Assembly: GCA_036250225.1 (NCBI GenBank)
Contig: JAPZLL010000005.1
Span: 1,550,001 to 1,614,000, forward strand
Direction of reading: 5' to 3'
DNA from: Cercophora sp. LCS_1
Lineage: Eukaryota; Ascomycota; Sordariomycetes; Sordariales; Lasiosphaeriaceae
Length of the DNA: 64,000 bases
In this document: positions 31,004 through 40,998 of the stretch, piece after piece
How positions within the stretch are numbered: the first letter of the stretch is position 1
Layout: every line of letters starts with the position of its first letter
Made by a program: the position numbers and the translations under genes
The notes under the pieces: generated by a model
The model's input: only the letters and a program-made list of their open reading frames with translations
Told to the model about the DNA's origin: nothing
Databases searched by the model: none

Positions 31004-31997
31004 CGGATTGTGGCGTTGGTTCCAGGTTTGCGGGGGAGCAGACTCTATTGATTGATTACCTGCTGCATTAGCTGATAGTTTTTCAACATCGCGCTGCCCA
31101 GGGTGATATTACGGGGTTGCAGCCCTGTATTATACACACTAGCATTCCCCGTTGTTTGCTCCTTCCGGCCCGTAATCCGTTTCGTTCCTGCCTTAGTGTA
31201 ACGAGTTCGCCTGTTCCCGCACAAACACCTATACCACAACCCCCTATTCTATTCTCAGCATATTATCTTGAGTTTCTCAAACAACAACGCATAATTACAT
31301 AGTCCCGTCCCCCCACACCCGAAACCTGTAAATCTATCAGATATGTGTACTTAATCTTCTTCACCATGTCCGCCTCTTTCCCCAAACGAGGTAGCATGTG
31401 ATAAGGGTTAGGGTGCCCCCCACAAGTGCGAAGAGGCTCGGTTGGCTGCTCCTTCCTGCCAAGAAGCAAATTAGGCCGTTTGTGGATGGTGAACAGGGCC
31501 CAATGACATCACCTGAATCCTGATACGACCCCCCAAGCTCTCAGCCGTCAGCGACACCGGGCTTGGGTTCTTCGAGGGTGGCCGATACACCCGAGACAAC
31601 CAACAGCGAGCAACAGAAGTTCGAATGAAATGACAGAACGTATGTTCGACCCTCCTCGCCTCGCCCTTGGCAGGCCCAGTGAAGCCAGGTGGCCGACACC
31701 CAACAAGGCACGACAAGTTGCCAAGCTGGACATTTCACAGCGCAATCGGGCCAGGCTGATGACACCCGCGAACGGGCCAGGCAGGTCAGCTTATTGGGCG
31801 TTGGCATGTGGAGAGGGAGGCCATCCGGAGAATATTTGAGTACAAGTGAGGGCGGTCTCGCGCGCCCACTCGCCCGGGGTTTCCCAGACTTTTTTTCTCT
31901 CCTCTTTGTGTGATTTCGTAGTGTACTACGTAGAGAAAGGAGGAATTAGAGTACCGGTTCCCATCCCCGCCTCGACCGAGCTGCGGTCACTTACACG
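31004..31997. other. Intergenic
   Basis: 1.0 kb, no supported gene. It should include the AA12-type gene promoter. Confidence 0.6.
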
Positions 31998-33401
31998 ATG
32001 CGCCCACGATCCGCAATCGCAGGGCTGCTGCTCCTAGCCAGCACCGCGAGCGCCCAAGATAATTGCACCGTGGCTCTGCGCGCAGCCTACCCAGCAGCCG
32101 TGACGGCCGAGGAATACAGCTCGCGCCTGATTGTGCAGAACCTGACCCGTCCGCGGGGCATCATCTTCGACAAGAACAACAACCTCCTCATGATCGAGCG
32201 CGGCGCCGGCATCAAGCACATGGCGATCGCCTCAGACGACAACCGGACCTGCGTCACCTTTGGCGCAGGCCACATCATCCACACCGACACCGAGCTTAAC
32301 CACGGCATTGAGCTCTCCCCGGACGGCAACACGCTCTACGCCTCGACCGTCGAGTTCGTCTACAGCTGGGACTATGACCCAGACAAGGCCACCCTGACCA
32401 ACCAAAAGACGCTCGTCGCCAACATGTCCAACGGGGACCACGTCACGCGCACCTTGTTCCTCTCGCGCAAGCACCCCGACCTCCTGCTCGTCTCGCGCGG
32501 CTCAGCCGATAACATCGACATGTCATCGGCCTCGCTGGACAACGGCATCTCGCAGATCCGTGCCTTCAACCTCTCGGCCATGGGGCGCGGCCAAGTCTAC
32601 AACTATCCAACCGACGGCTTCTCCCTCGGCTGGGGTCTGCGCAACAGCGTCGGCATCGACGAGCACCCCAAGACGGGCGGCATCTTCTCGGTCGAAAACT
32701 CGGCCGACCGCATGATCCGTCTGGGTGTCGACATCCACAACGAGAACCCCGGCGAGGAGCTCAACTACCACGGCACACTGGACTCGCCTCCCTCGCAGGA
32801 CCCGCCTCCGCACTACGGATACCCGCACTGCTACGCCCTCTTCTCCACCGAGTTCCCTGAGCTCGGGTCCATGACCACGGGCTCGCAGTTCAGCTTGTTC
32901 CCCGACAATTCGACCTTTACTGACGAGGTGTGCAACCGCGAGTTTGTCGCGCCAAGAGTCACCTTCCCCGCGCATATGGCGCCGCTGGATATCAAGTTTG
33001 ATAAGGAGGGGCGCAGGGCCTACGTCACCTTCCACGGAAGCTGGAACCGGGACGACGCGGCCGGGTACAAGCTGGCTTCGATTGAGTGGGGTGAGGATGG
33101 AGAGCCGGTCCCCAGGCGTGACAGCCGGGATGCGCTGAGGGATGTGCTGGCTAACCGGGAGACGTTCACTTGCCCTGGTGGTCAGTGTTTCAGGCCGGTT
33201 GGGCTGGCGTGGGATAAAAAGAGGCGGTTGTTCATGACGAGCGATCATACCGGTGAGCTGTATGTGGTTCAGAGGGCTGACTGGCCTATTGATGATGGGA
33301 CGGATGACGAAGACAAGGGAGATGAGAACGCGGCGAGGAGGAAGGAGGTGGGGTGGTTTGCGTTTGTTGTTGGCTTCGCGACGTTGTTGATGATTGCATA
33401 A
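31998..33401 (+). CDS. Secreted PQQ-dependent sugar dehydrogenase-like protein (AA12-type), probable GPI anchor
   Basis: Single-exon CDS of 467 aa. The signal peptide is MRPRSAIAGLLLLASTASAQ. The body is a six-bladed beta-propeller of the soluble quinoprotein glucose/sorbosone dehydrogenase type: LTRPRGIIFDKNNNLLMIER, LNHGIELSPDG, DHVTRTLFLSRKHPDLLLV, RNSVGIDEHP, VENSADRMIR, NPGEELNYHG, HYGYPHCYALFS, APLDIKFDKEGRRAYVTFHG, SWNRDDAAGYK and FRPVGLAWDKKRRLFMTSDH. Active-site-type His and Arg residues are present, and Cys pairs suggest secretion. The C-terminus has an acidic/charged spacer and a hydrophobic tail (WFAFVVGFATLLMIA), as for GPI attachment. Fungal AA12 enzymes oxidise sugars extracellularly and can feed electrons to lytic polysaccharide monooxygenases through cytochrome b domains. 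No such domain is fused here, and the sugar is unknown. Confidence 0.88.
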   Translation: MRPRSAIAGLLLLASTASAQDNCTVALRAAYPAAVTAEEYSSRLIVQNLTRPRGIIFDKNNNLLMIERGAGIKHMAIASDDNRTCVTFGAGHIIHTDTELNHGIELSPDGNTLYASTVEFVYSWDYDPDKATLTNQKTLVANMSNGDHVTRTLFLSRKHPDLLLVSRGSADNIDMSSASLDNGISQIRAFNLSAMGRGQVYNYPTDGFSLGWGLRNSVGIDEHPKTGGIFSVENSADRMIRLGVDIHNENPGEELNYHGTLDSPPSQDPPPHYGYPHCYALFSTEFPELGSMTTGSQFSLFPDNSTFTDEVCNREFVAPRVTFPAHMAPLDIKFDKEGRRAYVTFHGSWNRDDAAGYKLASIEWGEDGEPVPRRDSRDALRDVLANRETFTCPGGQCFRPVGLAWDKKRRLFMTSDHTGELYVVQRADWPIDDGTDDEDKGDENAARRKEVGWFAFVVGFATLLMIA

Positions 33402-33726
33402 GGGGTGAGGTTGGAGTTAGGGTGGTATTATAGGGGTTCAATGCTGATCTGGTTCGACGGGATGGTTGCATGCATATGGTGGGTATATGAGACGTATAGA
33501 TGGGCTTGCATAGTAATTCTTCCAGGGACTCGTCAGATATCATTCGTTATGACGGCAGGTGTAGGGGAAACACACCAGTCACAAACAATTGCATTTGTCT
33601 TGACACACGTTCTGTTTGTTGGTTGCCATGTGAGAAATCTGACAGCAATGCCAATGTCATCATTATTTTCTACGTCGCCCACATAACCCTAACGCCCGCT
33701 CTTGGTAACCATGGCGCTTGACCAGC
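33402..33726. other. Short intergenic between converging genes
   Basis: 3' UTRs of the AA12-type gene and SEC13; nothing else seen. Confidence 0.7.
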
Positions 33727-34886
33727 CTACTCCTCAATCGTGCTGACACGCTCCCACTCGCCTCGCAGGTTTTCCTTCCAGAGGGTCACCTTGTTGTCGC
33801 CGCTGCTAGCAGCCAAGACGTTCCCGCTCAGTGACCAGCTCACGCGCCAGACAGCTGACTCAAACTGGAGGACTTTGACGTTCCACTGAGTTGGGTTTGC
33901 TGGGTCGCTGGTCCAGATGCGCACCGTCCGATCCTGCGACGCGCTCGCAATATAGCTCTTTTGCAACACCGTCGGGCTCCACGCAACGTCGCGCACCCAG
34001 TCGGTGTGGCCAGCCAGGGGCTCGCGCTCCATCTTGTAGCTGTTGACCGACGGGTCAAACACCCAGATCTTGAGGAGGTTGTCGGAGCCACCCGTGACAA
34101 AGCGGCGGTTGCCCGTCGACCCGGGACCGGGGTTGCTGCTGACAATGCTTCCGGGTGTGGTCGCTGGGGCCCATGAAACCGAGTTGACGCCAAGTCCGTG
34201 GGCGTGGAAGAGGGAGTGCTCCCAGCCATTGTCCTTGAACTCGAGCACGCTAACGTTGCCATCGGACGAGGCGCACGCCAACAGGCAGCCGGCCTCATGA
34301 GGCGACCACGACACAATGTTGACGCTGGCCTTGTGGTGCGCAAAGTCGAAGATGCACTGCCAACTGCCTCCTTGCTCACGCCAGATCAGAACCTTGCCGT
34401 CGTAACCCGAGCTCGCCAATATGTTGCCGTATTTGGGATGCGCCCATGAGACGCACCAGACAGCACCATCGTGTCTGTCCTCCCGGTCAGCATCAACCAC
34501 GTTTTGGAACAAGGTAGCGGTCGTACCCCTTTAGCGTCTCCGTAAGTCTCTGTGTCTCGCCTTCAAGCTCAAAGATCTTGATAGTGCGATCCGACGAGCA
34601 TGTTGCTAACCTCCGGCCGTAGTAGTCGAGGACTGCATCGTGCTGTTGACAGGTTAGGTCTCGGTCGGCAGGAGCACCGTTCGCTCGGAGGCTATGCCCA
34701 GGGAGTCGGGCGCTCGATGCGGGGCTCGATCAATCGGGAAAACGTACAATCATGTCATCGTGGCCGGAGTTTGCGATAACCTGGGCGCCTGCCGCCTGGG
34801 AGCACAGTTAGCGATGGCTGGAGAAACACACATTGTGGAAGCAGAGCAAGAGCGCCGAACGGGTCAGGGAGCAGGATGCGTACCAT
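33727..34886 (-). CDS. sec13: SEC13: COPII coat / Nup84 complex WD40 protein
   Basis: CDS join of 33727-34474, 34527-34642, 34748-34795 and 34884-34886, 304 aa. The first coding exon is only the ATG, followed directly by GTACGC. The second exon gives AAGAQVIANSGHDDMI and the third HDAVLDYYGRRLATCSSD. These are the highly conserved SEC13 N-terminus, which makes the tiny exons credible. Introns are 88, 105 and 52 bp with CTAAC/CTGAC branch sites. Six WD repeats follow (HDGAVWCVSWAHPKYGNILA, SGYDGKVLIW, FVTGGSDNLLKIWVFD, HTDWVRDVAWSP, ASASQDRTVRIWTSD, AASSGDNKVTLWKE). SEC13 partners SEC31 on ER exit vesicles, Nup145C/Nup84 at nuclear pores and the SEA complex. Length matches the family. Confidence 0.95.
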
Positions 34887-35522
34887 GTTTGCGGTAAATC
34901 TGTCTCTGAAGGGAAAGAAATCAGATCAAGAGATGACGGATCTCGTCGTGGTCGGGTCCGCAAGAGTGTAGCTGTCAATTGCGGTATCCACTAGCCGGCC
35001 ACGGTTCGAGTTCACTGACAAGCCCCTGTTGTGTGTCCACCTGGCAAGAAATTCAAGGTGAGCGCGGTGAGTGGCTTGGTCACCTCGGTGAAGCGCCACG
35101 ATTTGCCAGGACCCACCCCCGCGGTACCGGGGTACAAAGTGCCCGCAAGGTTCTCGGCTGGCAGCGGACCCCCTCGTCATGTCACAAGCTTGTGGAATGC
35201 AAGCAGCACTTTAACCACTTGCGACTTCCGCCTTCTAGAACCACCACCGCAAAATAATAACCGGGAGCTGCAAGGTTGCAGGTGAGATATTTTAGCTCTC
35301 AAAAGACGCACAACGTGGGAGCCAAGGTGCCCCTCTTCTCGGATTTTCTTCTTCGATCATTCTTTGCTACACCAGGACCACCATCGCGAGTGGCGACACG
35401 ACGGACCTCGGCTTTGCACCCCCGTCCCATCTTTGCTCTCCTACGATAATTCACATTGCCGCATCTTTTCGACCGCATCTTACAAACGTATCACTTATAA
35501 TTATATACCAGTCGCTTTCATC
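34887..35522. other. Intergenic, divergent promoters of sec13 and pex20
   Basis: 0.64 kb between divergent housekeeping genes; no other feature supported. Confidence 0.65.
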
Positions 35523-36612
35523 ATGGCCGATAGCCTTTGCGGCCCGTCGAACGGGGCTAAGAACCTCGTTGGCCATGTCGACCGCGATCGCTCGCTCCAG
35601 CAAGACCGCATGATCAATGGATTACCGGCTAATGCCCAGTCGGTCAGTGTTGTGATTTGTGTCTTCGAGCCCCAGAAACAAATGCTAACTTTGTCTCTGC
35701 CAGACATTCCGATCGCAGACTGCTAACGCCAGCAGCGCGGATCACGTCTTCGCGAGTTTTCAGCAGAACGGCCTCATGGAGCCAACAAACCCCATGCCTC
35801 TCGCTGCGCAACTCCCTATTCCTCAGTCTCAGTATATGGGCCGGCCCGGGTTTGCTGGTGCTCCCGCTTTTCAGAATCGCGGTCCAGACCAGACATCTTC
35901 CTTCGCCCCTGCGGTTCCCGGCAGCCAGGACTGGGTGAGCCAGTTCTCTGGCATGCAAATAGAAAGCCCCGCGGCGCATCTGCACGCGCCGACTCTTTCG
36001 CAGCCGCATCACCCAGTGTCTTCCATCAACAACGCGCCGTTCACAAACATGTCACTCCACAGTGGCTTTGCGGGTGGCAGCTTCGCGCGACCCTTTCCGT
36101 CCTTCCAGCCTGCGGCTACTATGATGGCGCCGAACCCCGTATCAGCCTTTGCCGACCAAAGCCAGGCGCTTGGGGCCCAGTATGCCGGCTCAAGTCTGGA
36201 CACCGAGGCTTTCAATCGTGCCTTTGGCGAGTACGATGAGGTCGGGTTCCTGGATGATGTCGCAAAGTGGGCTGCAGACGGCGCAGCAGAAGCCGAATCA
36301 CAACTCGCAACCAAGGAACAGGTGTCCTCCGAAACGCAGCAGGTCGCCGTCGAACCGGCTCAAGAAGAGACGCAAAAACAAGAGCCGGTGAATGATAACA
36401 CGATAAATAGCGATGTTGAACTCGCCAACGCAGCCAACGCGATCCTGAATTCAGTTCGTGAGAATGATTCCGAGAAGTTCAAGAACTCCAATTTCTTTGA
36501 GCTGATGCGCCGCATTGGAAACTACGAAGTTGTTGTCAACGGTCCGAACCTTGTCGACGCTGCAACTGGCGAGGCCGTAGCTAAACCCGAGGGTGACGAC
36601 GCGTCGGCTTAG
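35523..36612 (+). CDS. pex20: Peroxin 20, PTS2 import co-receptor
   Basis: CDS join of 35523-35642 and 35704-36612, 342 aa. The 61-bp intron has a GTCAGT donor and a TGCTAAC branch site. PEX20 works with PEX7 to deliver PTS2 cargo to the peroxisomal docking complex and is recycled by mono-ubiquitination. MADSLCGPSN carries the conserved N-terminal cysteine (Cys6) that is the ubiquitin acceptor in this family. A WxxxF motif (DWVSQF, about residue 116) is the PEX14/PEX13-binding type. The C-terminal FKNSNFFELMRRI (about 298-310) followed by YEVVVNGPNLVD is the PEX7-binding region. The stop is TAG at 36610-36612, at a normal length for the family. Oddly, the same frame stays open for a further 168 codons; see the next entry. 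Confidence 0.9.
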
Positions 36613-37119
36613 CAGGGCGAGGCGTGGGAAGACGGCGACCAAGATGAGGACGAGCGCCTCCAAGAAGACGCCTTCTATTGCAGCGAAGAAGCCAGGCGCG
36701 CTGCACAGCGCATGGAATTATTTACCCATATTGGGCGAATTCTAGATATGACGAGACTGCCAACCAACGGGGAGCTGGAGCGGTCCAGGAGAGTTCAGAT
36801 CCTTAGTAGGTTGATGAACTATCCGCAGTTGAAGCAGTATTACAAGCCCACACACCTGGGTTCATCTGCACCGTCGCAAGAGAAGGTGGCGAGCGGGGAA
36901 ACCGAACAAGAGACTGGAGAGAGGAGAGCGGTGGAGCGGCTTGCCTACTTGAGGACTCTCAATGGGCAGATGTTCATGGCACCAAGCCTGCTGTTACATG
37001 CTAGGATGAATCGCCAGCCGCAGGGTACCATCGACGGTAGCATAGGGAGGCGGGATATGGCCCGGCAAACTGAAGACCCGGCCCGAATCAATGCGACACA
37101 GCGACCCGCATGGAGCTAG
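36613..37119 (+). other. In-frame 168-codon open extension directly after the pex20 TAG
   Basis: The reading frame continues without a stop from 36613 to a TAG at 37117-37119. It looks coding: an acidic start (EDGDQDEDERLQEDAF), then an amphipathic stretch (EEARRAAQRMELFTHIGRIL, RSRRVQILSRLMNYPQ). Possible explanations are stop-codon readthrough, a recent nonsense mutation in a longer PEX20, or an unusual 3n intron whose acceptor is the TAG itself (GCTTAG before CAG). The last would start at a weak donor such as GTCAAC near 36535 or GTCGAC near 36556, with a branch-like GCTAAAC at 36579. A separate small gene (ATG at 36712) is less likely because it wastes the upstream open frame. Confidence 0.45.
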
Positions 37120-37660
37120 TTGGATCACCCCGAGTTTAGTCTGCTGTAGATGAGGGAAGCTGCCTCGCCCATCGAGGCCACATAACGATATGGCTGTTCT
37201 GTTTCACAGGATATGGGGATGCAAGGCACCCTTGTGTAGCCCTTGGCTCCTCTTCAGGTGGCCTTTAGATAGCCTTTAGGTGGACCTTGGGTAGCGCAGT
37301 CGATAGCAATATGACTCGATGCGCAGCGGTAGATAGCAAACATTGATGTCCAAGTGACAGTGGTGGCAGGATGTGTGGAGTTGTGCCTCCTGATATTCCT
37401 AACAACGCATGATAGAGACCAACACGTTTTGGCTGTCTAGTCCACTTTAGGCTGCCCAATCCCAGCCAACGTACATGGAACCATGAATATATTCTCACAG
37501 TCCTATATCTGCGGTGTTTGGGAGACAGATGTTGTCCCCCTCTAACTCTCCCGGACCAGCAACATCAATCCAACAAAAACCATGCCTACCCCTTGTCATC
37601 ATCACATCATCTGCCTGTGGTTACCCAGCTTCGTGTCACATTCCCACCCCCTTGCGAAAG

Positions 37661-37761
37661 AAAAAAAAAAAAAAGAGAGAGAGAGAGAGAGAAGGAGAAA
37701 GAGAAAGAAAGAGGAAGACAGATCCCCAGCCGATAAGACGCGGCAAAAAAAAAAAAAAAAA
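37661..37761 (+). repeat. Purine low-complexity tract: A-run, (GA)n, A-run
   Basis: A 14-A run (37661-37674) leads into about ten GA dinucleotides and mixed GAAA units. After a short unique segment comes a second run of 17 A (37745-37761). Confidence 0.9.
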
Positions 37762-37809
37762 GCTTTAGGCGGTTTTTCTCTTCCAATTCAATCATATCTT
37801 GGTTTCGAT

Positions 37810-37937
37810 CCATCGCATTGTGACGCGGTGGTCATTGACCCATTTGGCTTTTGGTTTTGGTCCATCGCCTTGTGAGGATTTGGTTTGGTTTGGTTTTGCG
37901 TGTGGCATTGTCACTGCAATCCATCACATTGTGATGG
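37810..37937 (+). repeat. Three imperfect 17-bp repeats ending in a perfect palindrome
   Basis: Copies start at 37810 (CCATCGCATTGTGACGC), 37862 (CCATCGCCTTGTGAGGA) and 37921 (CCATCACATTGTGATGG). The third is an 8+1+8 bp perfect inverted repeat. Copies 1 and 2 also share upstream GGTTTNGNT. They are separated by T/G-rich DNA. Confidence 0.7.
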
Positions 37938-38519
37938 AGGTGGTATTTGAGCGTCGAGGTGCTAACAAACATCCCTCACAGCCATGACCGACAAGGCGAA
38001 GATCAAAAGGGGGGTGAAGGTGAGAAAGATTTGCGAAAAAGAGGGGGCAGTCCACGGTGTGTCGTCCAAGCTTATGGGTTATCTGGATCAGCTTTCGGGC
38101 AGCTTTCGCTAGCTCTACAGCTTACTCACACAGGAAAGTTTCCTTACAAAGTGAGGTCAGAAGTTTCCTCCTTGGACAGCTCCTTGAACAGGGCAATTGG
38201 GTGGGATCGAACCGGAATTCGAAACGAGCTCCTTTGCAGGTTGCTCGGGACAGATTCACGCCGTGCCGCCTGGACTTCAGAACGTGGCCTGCTTCCCTGG
38301 GTATTGGAATGACAGGCAGTTGTAGAGGCTTATCTGTTGCACTCAGGGGCTGCGCCTTCCATCCTAGGGACAGTGGGCGCGGGGAGGGGAGCGATAAAGG
38401 CCATGGGAGGGAAGGAAAGAAGGAGGCGCCACCTTCCCGCAAAGTTTGTAGAGTGTTCCTCTGTCCGCAAACTGATCGGACTCGTCCTGGCCAAAAAATA
38501 ATAACTAAACGAAGTCAGC

Positions 38520-40137
38520 ATGTCAGCTGCCGTTTGCCCCTCGAGACAAGAAACGGGTGATATCACCCCTGAATCGGATATCGATGCCCATCAGTAAGTA
38601 AATATGAAGTGGAGCCACTCCTGTAAGCTTGGCGAATTCTCCGAACTCGCATGCTTGGATCACTCATGCGTTTGGTTTCTGCCCCGGATTGGGCCATTCC
38701 GCGCGGGAGATCCACTGCGGGTTTTATCCAGAGGTGATAAGGCGGTGAGTGGGCTTCAGCTTGTGGAAATCATCTACAGTGGCACGCTTGTGAAGATGGT
38801 GTTCTTGTCAAGCTCGGAAACCGACATCTCTAGGGGAATCGAAGAGGAACTTGATGTCAAGGTGGCGCTCAAGCTCCGCGGGCAAACACTCAGGATTCCA
38901 AATCTCGAGCCGATATTCGCGCATTGGCACCAGGGCTTGAACCCTGAGTACGAGAGGGTAAAAGTTGCTGTGGATGGACAGCTCGAGAGTCTGATATCTG
39001 ACCAGAGGGTATTGCGTAAAGCGAAGGCAGGCGATTTGGGTCTTTTTGCTTCTTAGTAGGGCCCCACGAGTGTTGGAAAATACGTATCACTGACGAACCG
39101 AGCAGTTTGTTTCCCGACGCCGAGTATGAAATACTCGAAGCAGCGGCAATATACTGTATCTGGGTCTTCTTCTGGGATGACGCTATTGAAGGCAATAACG
39201 ATGTCGAATCAGCCTCGGGGACCATCGCGCAGGCGATCGAATATCGTGATCGGTCACTAGAATTTGTGAGGTTTCACCTTCTTGGAGACGGTGGGATGGG
39301 CCTGGTTGCCCCCGATGCCATGTGTGGCCTGTTTGCAGAGGTGGCAAGCCGACTGAGACGGACTTGCGGTGACGACGGAGAAGAGATAACCAAATTCTTC
39401 AATAGCATTGAGGACTATATGGAAGGGTGTATTGCCGAAGCTAGATGGAGGGCATCAGGACGACTGCCGTCGGTCGCCGCGTTCTATGAGTACCGGCTAC
39501 AGACTTCGGCCGTTGAAACGCTTTTGACCCTGCAGAGGTTTTTTTGCACCTCCCGTTTTATATGGCATGCAAATGTTGACTTAGCACAGAATTTTGAACG
39601 GCATTTCTCTCCCGAGTTCCATTCTTGGGTCGCCGGACCTGAAAAGTTTGGGGTATTCTGCGAATATGCTTGGGACGATGTAAGTCTAACCTCCAAGAAG
39701 CTGATCGGGCCTGGGACTTTGACACGCAAAAGGATCAACGAGTTGCTCTCCTTGAAAAAAGAACTGGTACGCTGTTCACCAACCCCGGTGTTGAGGCACC
39801 TGTGTACTGGACTGACTTGCGTCAACTCCAGAGAGATGGTCCTGTCCCCTTAAACCTGGTATCCATTCTACTGCGGTGCTTTCCCTTCGATCTCGAGCAA
39901 GCGCGAAGTGAGATTGTCAAGAAGATGCACGCCTGTGTGGCAGATTTCGACAGGACAGTTCCCGTGCTCCAGGAAAAGGCCTCGAAACACGGAGCCGAGA
40001 CCATTAGTCAACTGAATCAGTTGATTGTAGGTTATCAGGCCTTGGTGACGTGCGTCCTCAGGTTCTCGATCCAAAGCCCCCGGTACGGAATCCTGCAACG
40101 CAGACAAGAAGACGGCTCATTTGTCATCACGCTCTAA
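38520..40137 (+). CDS. Class I terpene (sesquiterpene-type) synthase
   Basis: Proposed CDS join of 38520-38593, 38780-39055, 39106-39766 and 39832-40137, about 438 aa. The enzyme would cyclise a prenyl diphosphate. Seen: RGQTLRIPNLEPIF and LNPEYERVK of the fungal family; Asp-rich motif VFFWDDAIE (DDxxE); NSE-type triad NELLSLKKE (N, S and E present, D replaced by E); C-terminal Arg-Tyr in SPRYGIL. The 39056-39105 intron has a clear ACTGAC branch site and restores FASYLFPDAEYEIL. The 39767-39831 intron joins KKEL to RDGPVPLNLV. The first exon (MSAAVCPSRQETGDITPE) and its acceptor are uncertain: 38731 is an alternative, and a start at ATG 38796 is possible. A competing intron near the NSE motif is discussed as a finding. 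The product is unknown. Confidence 0.85.
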
Positions 40138-40329
40138 TCGGAGAGCGGAGCGGGCGGGGGTGGGGTCAACGGAGGCCGGTGCGGCACCCGAAACCAAGGC
40201 GGGGCCGGGGGCGGTGGCGAGTTTAAACTTCGGCGGGATCATTAGCGCGGTCTCCATCACGCCATTGCTTCCAAATGATTGCAAATCAAGGCGGGGCGAC
40301 GGCCTCCACCCGGAACGGGGACCCGTGGA

Positions 40330-40336
40330 TATAATA
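40330..40336 (+). promoter_or_regulatory. TATA-like element of the DODA-like gene
   Basis: GGATATAATAATCC lies about 75-80 bp upstream of the ATG at 40410 and is followed by a C-rich stretch. Confidence 0.35.
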
Positions 40337-40409
40337 ATCCCGCGCCCCGCCCCGCCCCGGACGGGAACTTCGGATCATCCCACCACACGGCCCATCATCA
40401 GCACCGAAA

Positions 40410-40998
40410 ATGTCAGACCCCTCAGCATACACCTACCCATCTCCCCTTACGGGATACGAGAACCTCCCTCCTCTCCCGACGGATCGCGCCGAGGACGACA
40501 AGAGCTTTGCCAACCCGCAAACCGGCATTCTCAGCCCGGCATACGGCAAGTTCATCGACCCCCTGGATAATGGTCGTCGAGGCGGATTGTAAGCCGTTGA
40601 TTCCAACAGCCCGTAATCTTTGCTAACCGCCGTTCAGTGACATCCATATTTACTACTTCCAAGCCAATGCAGAGCAGAGTAAATACGCCCGGGAGCTCTG
40701 GGAGCGCATTCGTCGCGAGTTCCCCGAATTGCGCATTTACACATTCTGGGAGAGGCCCATCGGACCGCACCCTGTTGCCATGTTCGAGGTGAATCTTTTC
40801 ACACCTGCCCAATTTGGTGCCTTTATCCCCTGGCTAGCCATCTGGCGCGGCCCGTTGAGTGTCCTCATACATCCCAATACAACGGAGACGGATGTGCCTG
40901 AGGGACAGAGGGAGGCGAGGAATCACACGCAAAGGGCCATCTGGATGGGTGAGAGGTTGCCGTTGGATACTGGGCTGTTCAAGAGGATACCGGGTTGA
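40410..40998 (+). CDS. DOPA 4,5-dioxygenase-like (DODA family) protein
   Basis: CDS join of 40410-40588 and 40638-40998, 179 aa. The 49-bp intron has a GTAAGC donor, a TGCTAACC branch site and a TTCAG acceptor, and splicing completes RRGGFDIHIYYFQ. Family blocks are DIHIYYFQANAEQSKYAREL, RREFPELRIYTFWERP, GPHPVAMFEVNLF and GPLSVLIHPNT. The three histidines in DIHIYY, GPHPVAMF and LIHPNT are the likely metal ligands. Authentic fungal DODA (Amanita muscaria) cleaves L-DOPA to betalamic acid and muscaflavin. Most ascomycete members have unknown catechol-type substrates, so the reaction here is inference. It lies only 272 bp downstream of the terpene synthase, in the same direction. Confidence 0.86.

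Larger units (their letters stand above)
37120..38519. other. Intergenic with low-complexity tract and repeats
   Basis: 1.4 kb between the pex20 extension and the terpene synthase. It holds the purine tract at 37661-37761 and the three imperfect repeats at 37810-37937. No supported gene. Confidence 0.6.

Noticed and set aside
38190..38220. tRNA T-loop-like GGTTCGATCCC on the minus strand
   Set aside because: The bases flanking the loop do not pair into a 5-bp T stem and no acceptor, D or anticodon arms can be built around it.
39680..39732. GTAAGT...AAAAG as a constitutive intron of the terpene synthase
   Set aside because: Using it deletes the NSE motif and cannot be combined in frame with the better-supported intron at 39767-39831. 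Kept as an alternative in the findings, not in the model.
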